A stretch of 64,000 bases of DNA from JACRAV01 sp964571235. GTDB lineage: Bacteria; Zixibacteria; MSB-5A5; GN15; FEB-12. The notes beneath the pieces are model-generated. The model searched no databases. It worked only from the letters and a program-made list of their open reading frames with translations, and had not been told where the DNA came from. Shown here piece by piece: positions 57,615 to 64,000 of this stretch (positions are counted from its first letter, which is position 1; every line of letters begins with the position of its first letter). Both the position numbers and the translations under genes were made by a program. The stretch is taken from NCBI GenBank assembly GCA_964571235.1, contig CAZNAI010000007.1, forward strand, positions 1 through 64,000, given 5' to 3'.

Positions 57615-58056
57615 GTATGATAATTAAGAGAGTTTGATATGTCAGGTCAACCAGCCATATGGCTGGACCTTGGGCCTTCGGCGCTTTGTGTCTGGATCGA
57701 TTTTCGACCCGCGAGCAGGACGGGCTTCGACTCCCCTCAGCCCGACGCTTCGCGAACACCGGAGTGAAATGATAGCGTCACCGTTCGCCAAGCATCGCAC
57801 ATGTTTTTAAAAGCTGAGCCACGTTGACACTCTTAATAGTCAATTGGGGTGATCGAAACGTCGCCCTGAGCGGAGTCGAAGGGCGTAACCTCAGTGTCGG
57901 GACCGCAAGGGTCCCGACCTACATAAGACCAAGAGAGATTGCGACGCTCGCGGACTCGCTCGCAAAGACCCGCCCTAGAGTACAAAGGAAGTCGAAACCT
58001 CCCGCCGTTGGCGGGACCGCTGGCGCGGCAAGGGATTTCGACCTACAAGAGAGAAA
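57615..58056. repeat. Repeat-filled gap between tolB and ligA
   Basis: No gene. It holds an AGCCATATGGCTGGACCTTG unit at 57653-57681 (shared with the hsp20-clpB gap) and a CGGGCT-type hairpin (57721-57744). A CGCCCT-type hairpin is at 57862-57885. A short GTAG-ended hairpin at 57894-57922 has stem GTCGGGACC/GGTCCCGAC and ends CCTAC. A GATTGCGACGCTCGC element lies near 57933-57963, and a GTCGAAACC/GGATTTCGACCTAC element at 57991-58046. Confidence 0.8.
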
Positions 58057-59376
58057 TTACCGCATCGGGCCCCAGGAGGGGTTGGTGCAATTGGCAGAGG
58101 TGGTAATTCGGCGTTGGTTACGGCCGGAAGCGTCGCACATGAAGATATCCGACCCGCCCAATCGAGTCGAGGCGAAGACAATATGTTTGCCGTCGGGGGA
58201 GAAGTGGGGATTTTCGTTTTGACCAAAGCCGGTCATCAGGTGAGGATTGTGACCGGAGGTATCAATAGACGCAAGATCGAATCTGCCCTGAGGCGTGCGG
58301 CTTACAAATGTCACGCGATTTCCACGATGCGACCAGATTGGTGAGTCGTTGTAGCGGCCTTCGTAGGTGAGGCGGGTTACACGGACACCGTCGGCGTCGG
58401 AGAAATAAATCTGCGGTGCGCCGGTGCGGTCGGATGTGAAAGCGAGCATTGACCCATTGGGTGACCAAGTCGGGCCGGATTCTATAGCACGTGGCGTGTT
58501 CGATACGCGTTTGATGATGCGGCCGTTGATATCCAGCACATAGATTTCGGAGTTGCCGTCTTTGGAGAGGACACAGGCCAGCTTGAGGCCGTCGGGGGAG
58601 ACAGCCGGTGCTGAGTTGATTCCGGGGAAAGCGGCGATCTTGGTGATCTTCTTGGTCGTCACGTCGACTTTGTAAATCTGTGCCGGCCCGCCCATGAAGC
58701 TGGCGAAAAAGATCTCTTTGCCGTCGGGAGTCCAACAGGGGGAGATATTGATCGAGCCGTTGGAAGTCATTTGTTGCTCGTTGGCGCCATCGTAGTCGGC
58801 TATGCAGATTTCTTTCCCTTTGCCGATTTTTTTACAGTAGGCAATTTTCGTGCGGAATATTCCACGGTCGCCTGTCAATGTGCGAACAATTTCGTTGGCG
58901 ACATCGTGGCCGATCTCGCGCCAGCGAAGTTTGGTGTTTTCGACCACTCCTTTGCCAATCTCCTGATCGTGCTGGGTGTCAGACAGTCGCCAGCGCACAC
59001 GCATGTTGGCGCCGGGGAATTCCGCTTCCAAGTGTACCAGACGCGTTGCGCCGAGGCGTTCCCAGGCCAGGCGATCCATCACTTTGATTTCGTAAGTGCG
59101 GATGTAAAACGAGTCGATCTCGACCAAATCGAAATCGGCATAAAACTCGATGTCGAATTTCACAATGCCGGAGGCGGCTCGCATGTAGCCGGAGTCATCT
59201 TTGGTGATCGGCGTACTCCCGATGTATTTCATATCCTCGACACCGATAGCGGTGGCTTTAACCTCGCCAGTGCGAATCGTGTCGAACGGAATATTTTTGA
59301 CATTGGCATCGGTCTGCGCGAAGGCGCTCGATGCAAAGAGACAGATTATCGCTAATAACAAAGTAGATTTATGCAT
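58057..59376 (-). CDS. tolB: Tol-Pal system protein TolB
   Basis: Periplasmic beta-propeller of the Tol system. It has 439 residues with a signal peptide (residues 1-20, ending AFA), an N-terminal alpha/beta domain (TRLVHLEAEFPGANMRVRWR) and propeller repeats such as SPCWTPDGKEIFFASFMGGP, APAVSPDGLKLACVLSKDG and SGPTWSPNGSMLAFTSDRTG. It is the last gene of the minus-strand tol set. A pal gene is not next to it. Confidence 0.93.
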   Translation of the reverse strand: MHKSTLLLAIICLFASSAFAQTDANVKNIPFDTIRTGEVKATAIGVEDMKYIGSTPITKDDSGYMRAASGIVKFDIEFYADFDLVEIDSFYIRTYEIKVMDRLAWERLGATRLVHLEAEFPGANMRVRWRLSDTQHDQEIGKGVVENTKLRWREIGHDVANEIVRTLTGDRGIFRTKIAYCKKIGKGKEICIADYDGANEQQMTSNGSINISPCWTPDGKEIFFASFMGGPAQIYKVDVTTKKITKIAAFPGINSAPAVSPDGLKLACVLSKDGNSEIYVLDINGRIIKRVSNTPRAIESGPTWSPNGSMLAFTSDRTGAPQIYFSDADGVRVTRLTYEGRYNDSPIWSHRGNRVTFVSRTPQGRFDLASIDTSGHNPHLMTGFGQNENPHFSPDGKHIVFASTRLGGSDIFMCDASGRNQRRITTSANCTNPSWGPMR

Positions 59377-59385
59377 GTAGGTTCC

Positions 59386-60084
59386 TTATTGACCGGGCTG
59401 ATATTTGAACGGGATGGTGATTCCCAATATTTCTTCGGTGAATTCTTGCGGAAAGGGAGGAAAAGGGGATGACCGGCTGACCGCGTAGACGCAAGCATCA
59501 TCGAATGTCGGAATTCCCGAGGATTTTTCGACGCGTGTCTCGACCACTCGGCCGGAGGCAAGAACCTGAAAATAGACGACACAGATGATTTCACCGTCGG
59601 CATCGACAGGGTTCTGCCAATTCGATTGAATCTTGTAGAAGGCCTGAGTGAACCAGTAGGGATAATTGAAATCGGCATTGTCGACCGTTGCGCCGGCGAA
59701 GGGGGAGCCGGAGGCCTCGGCGACATTGGCGTCGCCGTCGGCAGTGCCTGATTTGTTTTCAGCGCCGGTATCCTTTTGACCTTCGTATTTCTTCTTGTCT
59801 TGCTTTTTCTTTTTTGGCGGAGTCTTTTTCTTCTCGACCGGAATAGCCTTGGCGGATTTGTCGGGGATCGGCGAGGGGGTTTGCTCGGCCTGCGTCGCCC
59901 TGGGAACTTCAAATTGATTGGCGGGGGGTTGGTTGGTGACGGGAAGTTCCGGTAGGGACATGAGCGAAACTTTGATGACTTCGCCGAGATCAATCTTGCG
60001 GGGGGACAGGATCAGACCGGAAGCATAGAATGCGGCGACAATAAAGACATGGAAGACTGCCGAAAAAATGATCTCGCGCCGCAT
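59386..60084 (-). CDS. TolA/TonB-type energy transducer
   Basis: A 232-residue protein with one N-terminal membrane helix (residues about 7-27, FSAVFHVFIVAAFYASGLIL). A Pro- and Lys-rich linker spans about 45-105 (PPKKKKQDKKK), and a C-terminal TonB-like domain spans about 135-230 (ICVVYFQVLASGRVVETRVE, DDACVYAVSRSSPFPPFP). Position between tolR and tolB points to TolA, linking the inner-membrane motor to the outer membrane. Confidence 0.88.
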   Translation of the reverse strand: MRREIIFSAVFHVFIVAAFYASGLILSPRKIDLGEVIKVSLMSLPELPVTNQPPANQFEVPRATQAEQTPSPIPDKSAKAIPVEKKKTPPKKKKQDKKKYEGQKDTGAENKSGTADGDANVAEASGSPFAGATVDNADFNYPYWFTQAFYKIQSNWQNPVDADGEIICVVYFQVLASGRVVETRVEKSSGIPTFDDACVYAVSRSSPFPPFPQEFTEEILGITIPFKYQPGQ

Positions 60085-60090
60085 GACTGA

Positions 60091-60528
60091 TTACTTCTTT
60101 CCATTGGGTTTGACCCGCTTGTCGTCGTGGCCCGTGACCAGCCCAATCGACTCGATCCCCATCTCTTTCATTTTGCCGATGATGGCAATAGCGGTGCCGT
60201 AGGCGATGGTCGAATCGCCGCGCAGGTAGACCGAGGATGTCCCTTTGGCTTTCATTTCCTTGTCCAGAGCGGTTCCAAATTCGGCGAAGCGGTGGAAGAC
60301 GTCGTTGATGTAGATTCCACCCTTCTTATCAATAGTTACAACGACACCCGAGGATTCTTCCGTGATCGGCGCGGCGGTAGTCTTGGGAAGCTCGACTTCG
60401 ATGCCCGATTGCAAGAGCGGCGCAGAGATCATGAAGATGATCAATAGAACGAGACAGACATCAACGAGATTGGCGATGTTGATATCGGCCATCTGCGAGT
60501 ATTGTCGTTGACGGGGGCGGCGGATCAT
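60091..60528 (-). CDS. tolR: ExbD/TolR-family protein
   Basis: Inner-membrane motor component, 145 residues. The membrane helix INIANLVDVCLVLLIIFMIS contains the conserved Asp that carries protons. The periplasmic domain has VTIDKKGGIYIND and VYLRGDSTIAYG. Its ATG overlaps the tolQ stop. Confidence 0.93.
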   Translation of the reverse strand: MIRRPRQRQYSQMADINIANLVDVCLVLLIIFMISAPLLQSGIEVELPKTTAAPITEESSGVVVTIDKKGGIYINDVFHRFAEFGTALDKEMKAKGTSSVYLRGDSTIAYGTAIAIIGKMKEMGIESIGLVTGHDDKRVKPNGKK

Positions 60529-61223
60529 AACTGCTCTTTTTTGGCGCGGGAGACAAAGTCGAGAATAAATGCGTACGACCGGTCGTTAAGGCGTTTGATT
60601 TTGTTGTTCGCCCAGTTAAATGACATTACTGCGGGAATAGCGGCGCCGAGTCCGACAATAGTCGCCAAGAGTGCCTCGGCGATTCCCGGAGCGACAATTG
60701 CCAGCGAAGCAGAGCCACGTTCGCCGATTGACCAGAAGGCGTCCATGATGCCGACCACCGTGCCGAGCAAGCCCAAGAATGGCGCGGCGGAAGCAGTCGT
60801 GGCCAAAAAGATCACACGACGTTCGAGCTTGCCGACTTCGTCGACCAGCGTTTTTTCCATCGCCATTTCGACAATTTCAAAATCGGCGGAATCGAGTCCC
60901 GGCTTGCCTTGCGACTGGCCATTGCGGTTTTTCTGCTCGAAAATCGAAACGGCCTCGTCGTATCCGCTCAGATACAAGCGCGAGAGAGGAGAATTGGGGC
61001 ACGATTTTGCCTGTCCCAATGAGTCGCCCAGTTGTTTGGCGCGGGAGAATTGCATGTCGAATCGGTTGGTGTCGGACTCGACTTGTTTGAATTGCCGCCA
61101 TTTGGAAAAGATCACCGCCCATGACACCAGCGACATGAACAACAGGGTGCCAAGAATGAATGCGCCGAAGGCGGAGGATTCGCCTATGATCTGCCATATG
61201 GAACCGGATACGGGGATTATCAT
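60525..61223 (-). CDS. tolQ: ExbB/TolQ-family proton channel protein
   Basis: Inner-membrane proton channel of 232 residues. First helix at about 15-37 (AFGAFILGTLLFMSLVSWAV), the other two in ATTASAAPFLGLLGTVVGIM and GIAEALLATIVGLGAAIPAV, with the characteristic Gly- and Thr-rich motifs. The start ATG at 61223 gives MIIPVSGSIWQII; a longer reading frame lacks family likeness. First gene of tolQ-tolR-tolA-tolB. Confidence 0.93.
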   Translation of the reverse strand: MIIPVSGSIWQIIGESSAFGAFILGTLLFMSLVSWAVIFSKWRQFKQVESDTNRFDMQFSRAKQLGDSLGQAKSCPNSPLSRLYLSGYDEAVSIFEQKNRNGQSQGKPGLDSADFEIVEMAMEKTLVDEVGKLERRVIFLATTASAAPFLGLLGTVVGIMDAFWSIGERGSASLAIVAPGIAEALLATIVGLGAAIPAVMSFNWANNKIKRLNDRSYAFILDFVSRAKKEQL

Positions 61224-61396
61224 CTGTACAATGCCTTCCTTACGTTTGTACCGCGTCGCTTTGGGAAAGTTGCCGTTTAACTGTCCCCGCGGCGACCGGA
61301 TAGGAAAACTACGAGGCGCCGGTTGGGGCATCAACAAAAACAGGGGTGGGGTTAAAGCTTGATTTTCGAAGCGTTCAATCGTTCCGTTTTGATGCT

Positions 61397-61597
61397 ATGA
61401 GACGCATTCTCTGCTTTTCAGTTTTCGCTCTCTGCCTGCATCTACTTTTCGCCTGTGATTCGTCTGGAGGAAAGCGGGAGAAAATGGGCGCGGCGGGATC
61501 GGCTGATGAACTGGCTGATTCGACGCGACTTGATTCGTCGGTCGATGCCCGCAACCGCGCGGGGGGCGAGCCGTCGACAGCGCATGATACGATTTGA
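61397..61597 (+). CDS. Small lipoprotein, function unknown
   Basis: A 66-residue reading frame starting MRRILCFSVFALCLHLLFAC, a lipoprotein signal with lipobox LFAC, followed by a short, polar, disordered tail. It is divergent from tolQ. No clear ribosome binding site, so this is a tentative call; the lipoprotein signal is the only evidence. Confidence 0.5.
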   Translation: MRRILCFSVFALCLHLLFACDSSGGKREKMGAAGSADELADSTRLDSSVDARNRAGGEPSTAHDTI

Positions 61598-61665
61598 GCC
61601 GCACCGACTTATTTCTTCTACAGATTTCAAATACCGGTTGGGCACTTATGTTCAGCGGAATTCCC

Positions 61666-61693
61666 TTGAGCCCTCTCGGATAATCGCTATATT
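61666..61693 (+). promoter_or_regulatory. Candidate sigma-70 promoter of the cytochrome gene
   Basis: TTGAGC and TATATT with a 16-base spacer, about 45 bases before the ATG at 61738. Confidence 0.45.
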
Positions 61694-61737
61694 GGGCCGA
61701 AATTGTCGGACATTTTTCAATCTACACGAGGAGTGAC

Positions 61738-62520
61738 ATGAGTTTGAATCAAAACAGAAAGGCAACTTCGATTATCGGCGCTATGCTGTTGGTATGCGGA
61801 ACAACAACCGGAGTATTCGCCCAGGGACAGAACCACGAAGAAGAAAAAGCGAAAAACCTGAAAGTGCTCGACAGTGCGCTGTCGCACGATCAGTTGATCG
61901 ATATCATGGGTAGCTACACGACTGCCTTGGGCGTGCATTGCGATTTCTGCCACGCCCGGAGCGCCGATCCGAACAGTCGCGATATGGACTGGGCCTCAGA
62001 CAAAATTCCGGCCAAAGAGATAGCGCGGCAGATGATTAAAATGATGCGCGGGATCAACGGCGACTATCTGGGTGCGATTCAGGGACTCGATACGCCGCGG
62101 GTAAAAGTCGAGTGTGTGACCTGTCACCGTGGGCAGGAGCGACCGATGCTCATCGACGATGTCCTCAATCGAGCCCTGGCGAGCGGCGGAATGAAAACTG
62201 TTGACTCGGTCTACCGGGCATTGCGCGGAGAGTATTACGGAAGCGCCACCTACGATTTCAGCGAGGCTGTGTTGGTGCATTTTGCCTGGGACATCGCGCA
62301 GGAAAATGATACCGTGGCGCTCCAGGCGCTGGCGCTCAATCGTGAGTTTAATCCCAAGTCGTCGTTCACCGAATGGGCGACTGGACAAATCTACGCCGAG
62401 CGAGGGGATACCGTTTCGGCGATTGCTTCACTTGAGAAGGCGCTGGAGTATAATCCGAACAACCGCCGGGCCAAACGCGATCTGGATCAGCTCAAAGGAG
62501 TCGCGCCGAAAAAGCCGTGA
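61738..62520 (+). CDS. Reaction-centre-type c-type cytochrome with TPR tail
   Basis: A 260-residue exported protein: signal peptide residues 1-28 (ending VFA), then two haem c sites CDFCH (68-72) and CVTCH (126-130). The context GVHCDFCHARSAD with a nearby IMGSYTTAL helix resembles the cytochrome subunit of photosynthetic reaction centres (CytoC_RC), a family also found in non-phototrophs. Residues about 195-255 look like TPR repeats (AVLVHFAWDIAQENDTVALQ, VSAIASLEKALEYNPNNRRA). An AGGAG box precedes the ATG. Function: probably periplasmic electron transfer. Confidence 0.88.
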   Translation: MSLNQNRKATSIIGAMLLVCGTTTGVFAQGQNHEEEKAKNLKVLDSALSHDQLIDIMGSYTTALGVHCDFCHARSADPNSRDMDWASDKIPAKEIARQMIKMMRGINGDYLGAIQGLDTPRVKVECVTCHRGQERPMLIDDVLNRALASGGMKTVDSVYRALRGEYYGSATYDFSEAVLVHFAWDIAQENDTVALQALALNREFNPKSSFTEWATGQIYAERGDTVSAIASLEKALEYNPNNRRAKRDLDQLKGVAPKKP

Positions 62521-62670
62521 GGTCAGTCGTTCGCATCAGGTCACAAGTCACGCCTTAGGCGTGCCGCAAGACCTGACGCGACGAATATAAGAAGCTGTAA
62601 GATCAAAGTGTCACTGACAAACGGGCAGGCAGGAAGCCTGCCGCGCACGAAGCGCACGTAAAATGAAAAA
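62521..62670. repeat. Short repeat-bearing gap
   Basis: It contains AGTCACGCCTTAGGCGTG (about 62547-62564) and a GGGCAGGCAGG / CCTGCCGCGC hairpin (about 62622-62645) of the same type as the one at about 51979. No gene. Confidence 0.6.
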
Positions 62671-62696
62671 GCCCACCGCGGAGCGGTGGGCTTTTT
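62671..62696. terminator. Bidirectional terminator
   Basis: GCCCACCGC / GCGGTGGGC stem with GGA loop; five A before and five T after. It serves the cytochrome gene (plus) and the 377-residue gene (minus), which converge here. Confidence 0.9.
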
Positions 62697-62716
62697 ACTA
62701 TGCCAGGATTTAATTA

Positions 62717-63850
62717 TCAGCCTTCGATCATCTCGACATTGGCGCGAGGGACGAGGGCTTTCTGTTTGTCGTCGAACTCCACTTCAAGCACACGGGCGTG
62801 CGATTCAGAGGCGAGAGTCTGGAGAGGTGAGGGCAAATCAGAGACAGTCCCTAACTTTCCGAAGTAGGGGTGACGAATGACCCGGATCGGCGAACCGATT
62901 TTGAGTCCTTCGATCGGCGCTGGAACAACTTTGCCCAACGCCTCGGTCGACGCGCGCGGGATCACTACTTCGGGCCTGATCACACCGGCGCGAATCTGGG
63001 TGGCGCCGTTGATCGAGGCCAGTTCCCCTTCGTGTCTTTTGAGCAACTCAAACGTGCGCTGGGCCATGTTGATCGGTCCGAACCCTTCCGTGACAACCAA
63101 GGTGACGCCGATTTCTTCCGAGCCGGTAATCGCCACGCCGATATCGTAGCCCAAGAAGTCGCGCAGATCTTTGTCATCAAATCCGCCGACAACAATTCCT
63201 TTAGCGCCGACAGAGACGGCCTTTTTGATGGCATCGGCGGTGACTATTGATCCGCCGACAATGACAGTCCCTTTCATGTCGGGGGTAATCAACTCTGGAG
63301 TGAGCATCGTTTTGTTATCCGGCACGGCGATTTTGATGGGGCCGTGGGTTTCGCCGCCTATCCCAAAGATCCCCTGCACAAACGAAGCCATGCATTGCAC
63401 AACAACTCCCTCGCGGGGGATGACTTCGACAATCTCGCTCTGCACATAGGCATGGACCTGCACCGGAGTCGGTTCGCCGCGCTGGAGCACCTGGCCGGTG
63501 ATATGCGAGATGGATTCAATCGTGCCGTCGATGGTCGCTTCGCACTTGGTTTGGCCGAGGAATTTCAAACCGAAGAGTGGTTTGCTCGCCGCCACCGCCT
63601 CGCCTTTTGTGACCCGGTCGCCAACTTTCTTCTGCATGACGATTTCGAGGTCTTCCGGCGGAATCCCAAGCTTGTTGGCAACATTGAGCGGAACAACCGC
63701 GCCGGGAAGATGAGTGCGGGCGACGATATCATCAGGCCCGACTTTATCGCCGACCTTGACGAGCACCTCGCCTTTGAGCGGCAGAATTCGATTTTTCCGG
63801 ACAACCAATTTATCGGTGACTTTTAGTCCTGGAGTGTATGCGTGACCCAT
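62717..63850 (-). CDS. Unrecognised 377-residue protein with KOW-like C-terminus
   Basis: I do not recognise the family with certainty. The N-terminal about 130 residues have repeated Gly-Asp turns typical of lipoyl/biotinyl-like hammerhead folds (PLKGEVLVKVGDKVGPDDIV, KKVGDRVTKGEAVA, TIDGTIESIS). The middle (about 195-250) is Gly-rich and alpha/beta (TVIVGGSIVTADAIKKAVSV, GAKGIVVGGFDDKDLRDFLG). The C-terminal about 65 residues resemble a KOW module (GSPIRVIRHPYFGKLGTVSD) with an ending LVPRANVEMIEG. No signal peptide. It is linked to the partial gene at the end of the window (25-base gap). Confidence 0.75.
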   Translation of the reverse strand: MGHAYTPGLKVTDKLVVRKNRILPLKGEVLVKVGDKVGPDDIVARTHLPGAVVPLNVANKLGIPPEDLEIVMQKKVGDRVTKGEAVAASKPLFGLKFLGQTKCEATIDGTIESISHITGQVLQRGEPTPVQVHAYVQSEIVEVIPREGVVVQCMASFVQGIFGIGGETHGPIKIAVPDNKTMLTPELITPDMKGTVIVGGSIVTADAIKKAVSVGAKGIVVGGFDDKDLRDFLGYDIGVAITGSEEIGVTLVVTEGFGPINMAQRTFELLKRHEGELASINGATQIRAGVIRPEVVIPRASTEALGKVVPAPIEGLKIGSPIRVIRHPYFGKLGTVSDLPSPLQTLASESHARVLEVEFDDKQKALVPRANVEMIEG

Positions 63851-63875
63851 TGCAATCCTTTGTATTGCCGCTTAT

Positions 63876-64000
63876 TTACGCGGCTGAATTTTTTCTCCGC
63901 TTACGGCGGGCGGCCAATATGACGATGAGAATGACGACCATTCCCGACCCAACCGGCCAGTATCTTTTGATATCAGGATCCGCCGAACCCGAATCTTTTG
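63876..64000 (-). CDS. C-terminal end of a membrane protein (partial)
   Basis: The last about 40 residues of a minus-strand gene that begins outside the window: KDSGSADPDIKRYWPVGSG, then MVVILIVILAARRKRRK and NSAA. There is one membrane segment near the end and a positively charged tail, which would be cytosolic. It precedes and probably shares a transcript with the 377-residue gene. Function unknown. Confidence 0.65.
   Translation of the reverse strand, partial: KDSGSADPDIKRYWPVGSGMVVILIVILAARRKRRKNSAA

Noticed and set aside
60502..61362. A 286-residue plus-strand frame opposite tolQ
   Set aside because: tolQ has all family motifs; the plus frame has none.

Overview
The window is a chromosomal segment of a Gram-negative bacterium. 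Outer-membrane biogenesis genes (a tolQ-tolR-tolA-tolB set, PorV-like and FadL-like barrel proteins, a BamB-like lipoprotein) and zinc-type S14 and L36 are present. GH57, PorV-like and reaction-centre-type cytochrome c proteins together with FN3 lipoproteins suggest a member of the FCB side of the tree, possibly a candidate phylum such as Zixibacteria. That placement is inference from gene content; there is no rRNA gene to anchor it.

Layout. Positions 1-16.4 kb hold the tail of tuf followed by an uninterrupted S10-spc-alpha superoperon: rpsJ to rplQ, including secY, adk, map, infA, rpmJ and rpoA. It is closed by a strong terminator. Inside it, rplV encodes an unusual protein in which a degenerate second copy of ribosomal protein S19 is fused in front of L22, and S3 carries a long Arg-Gly-rich tail. 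From 16.8 to 22.7 kb are phospholipid genes (plsY, gpsA), a MerR regulator, a glycosyltransferase, surE, acylphosphatase, apt and three tRNA genes (Pro-GGG, Pro-CGG, Arg-CCU). From 22.9 to 28.5 kb are a FadL-like barrel protein, a TPR membrane protein, a GH57 glycosidase and an M48 protease lipoprotein. From 28.5 to 30.2 kb lies a RAYT (REP-associated tyrosine transposase) flanked by inverted REP hairpins, then a stretch of dispersed palindromes. From 30.2 to 47.1 kb are envelope and surface genes: a PorV-like protein, a polyprenyl-phosphate sugar transferase, PEGA and FN3 proteins, an NtrC-type sigma-54 activator, a heptosyltransferase-GmhB fusion, a radical SAM enzyme with an apparent frameshift, and a peptidase-propeller-barrel protein followed by a BamB-like lipoprotein and a HEAT-repeat protein. 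From 47.5 to 51.1 kb are hsp20 and clpB. From 51.3 to 64 kb most genes are on the minus strand: rdgB, murI, an amidase, smpB, ligA, the tol genes and an unrecognised 377-residue protein. A response regulator, a small lipoprotein and a cytochrome c are on the plus strand there.

Two features cut across the map. First, intergenic gaps are packed with hairpin repeats. Several families with unrelated stems share the same ends (GTAGGTC at one end, GACAT or a close variant at the other), matching the GTAG foot known for RAYT substrates. Second, three good sigma-54 (-24/-12) promoters lie before the PorV-like gene, the sugar transferase gene and hsp20, and a sigma-54 activator is encoded in the same window.
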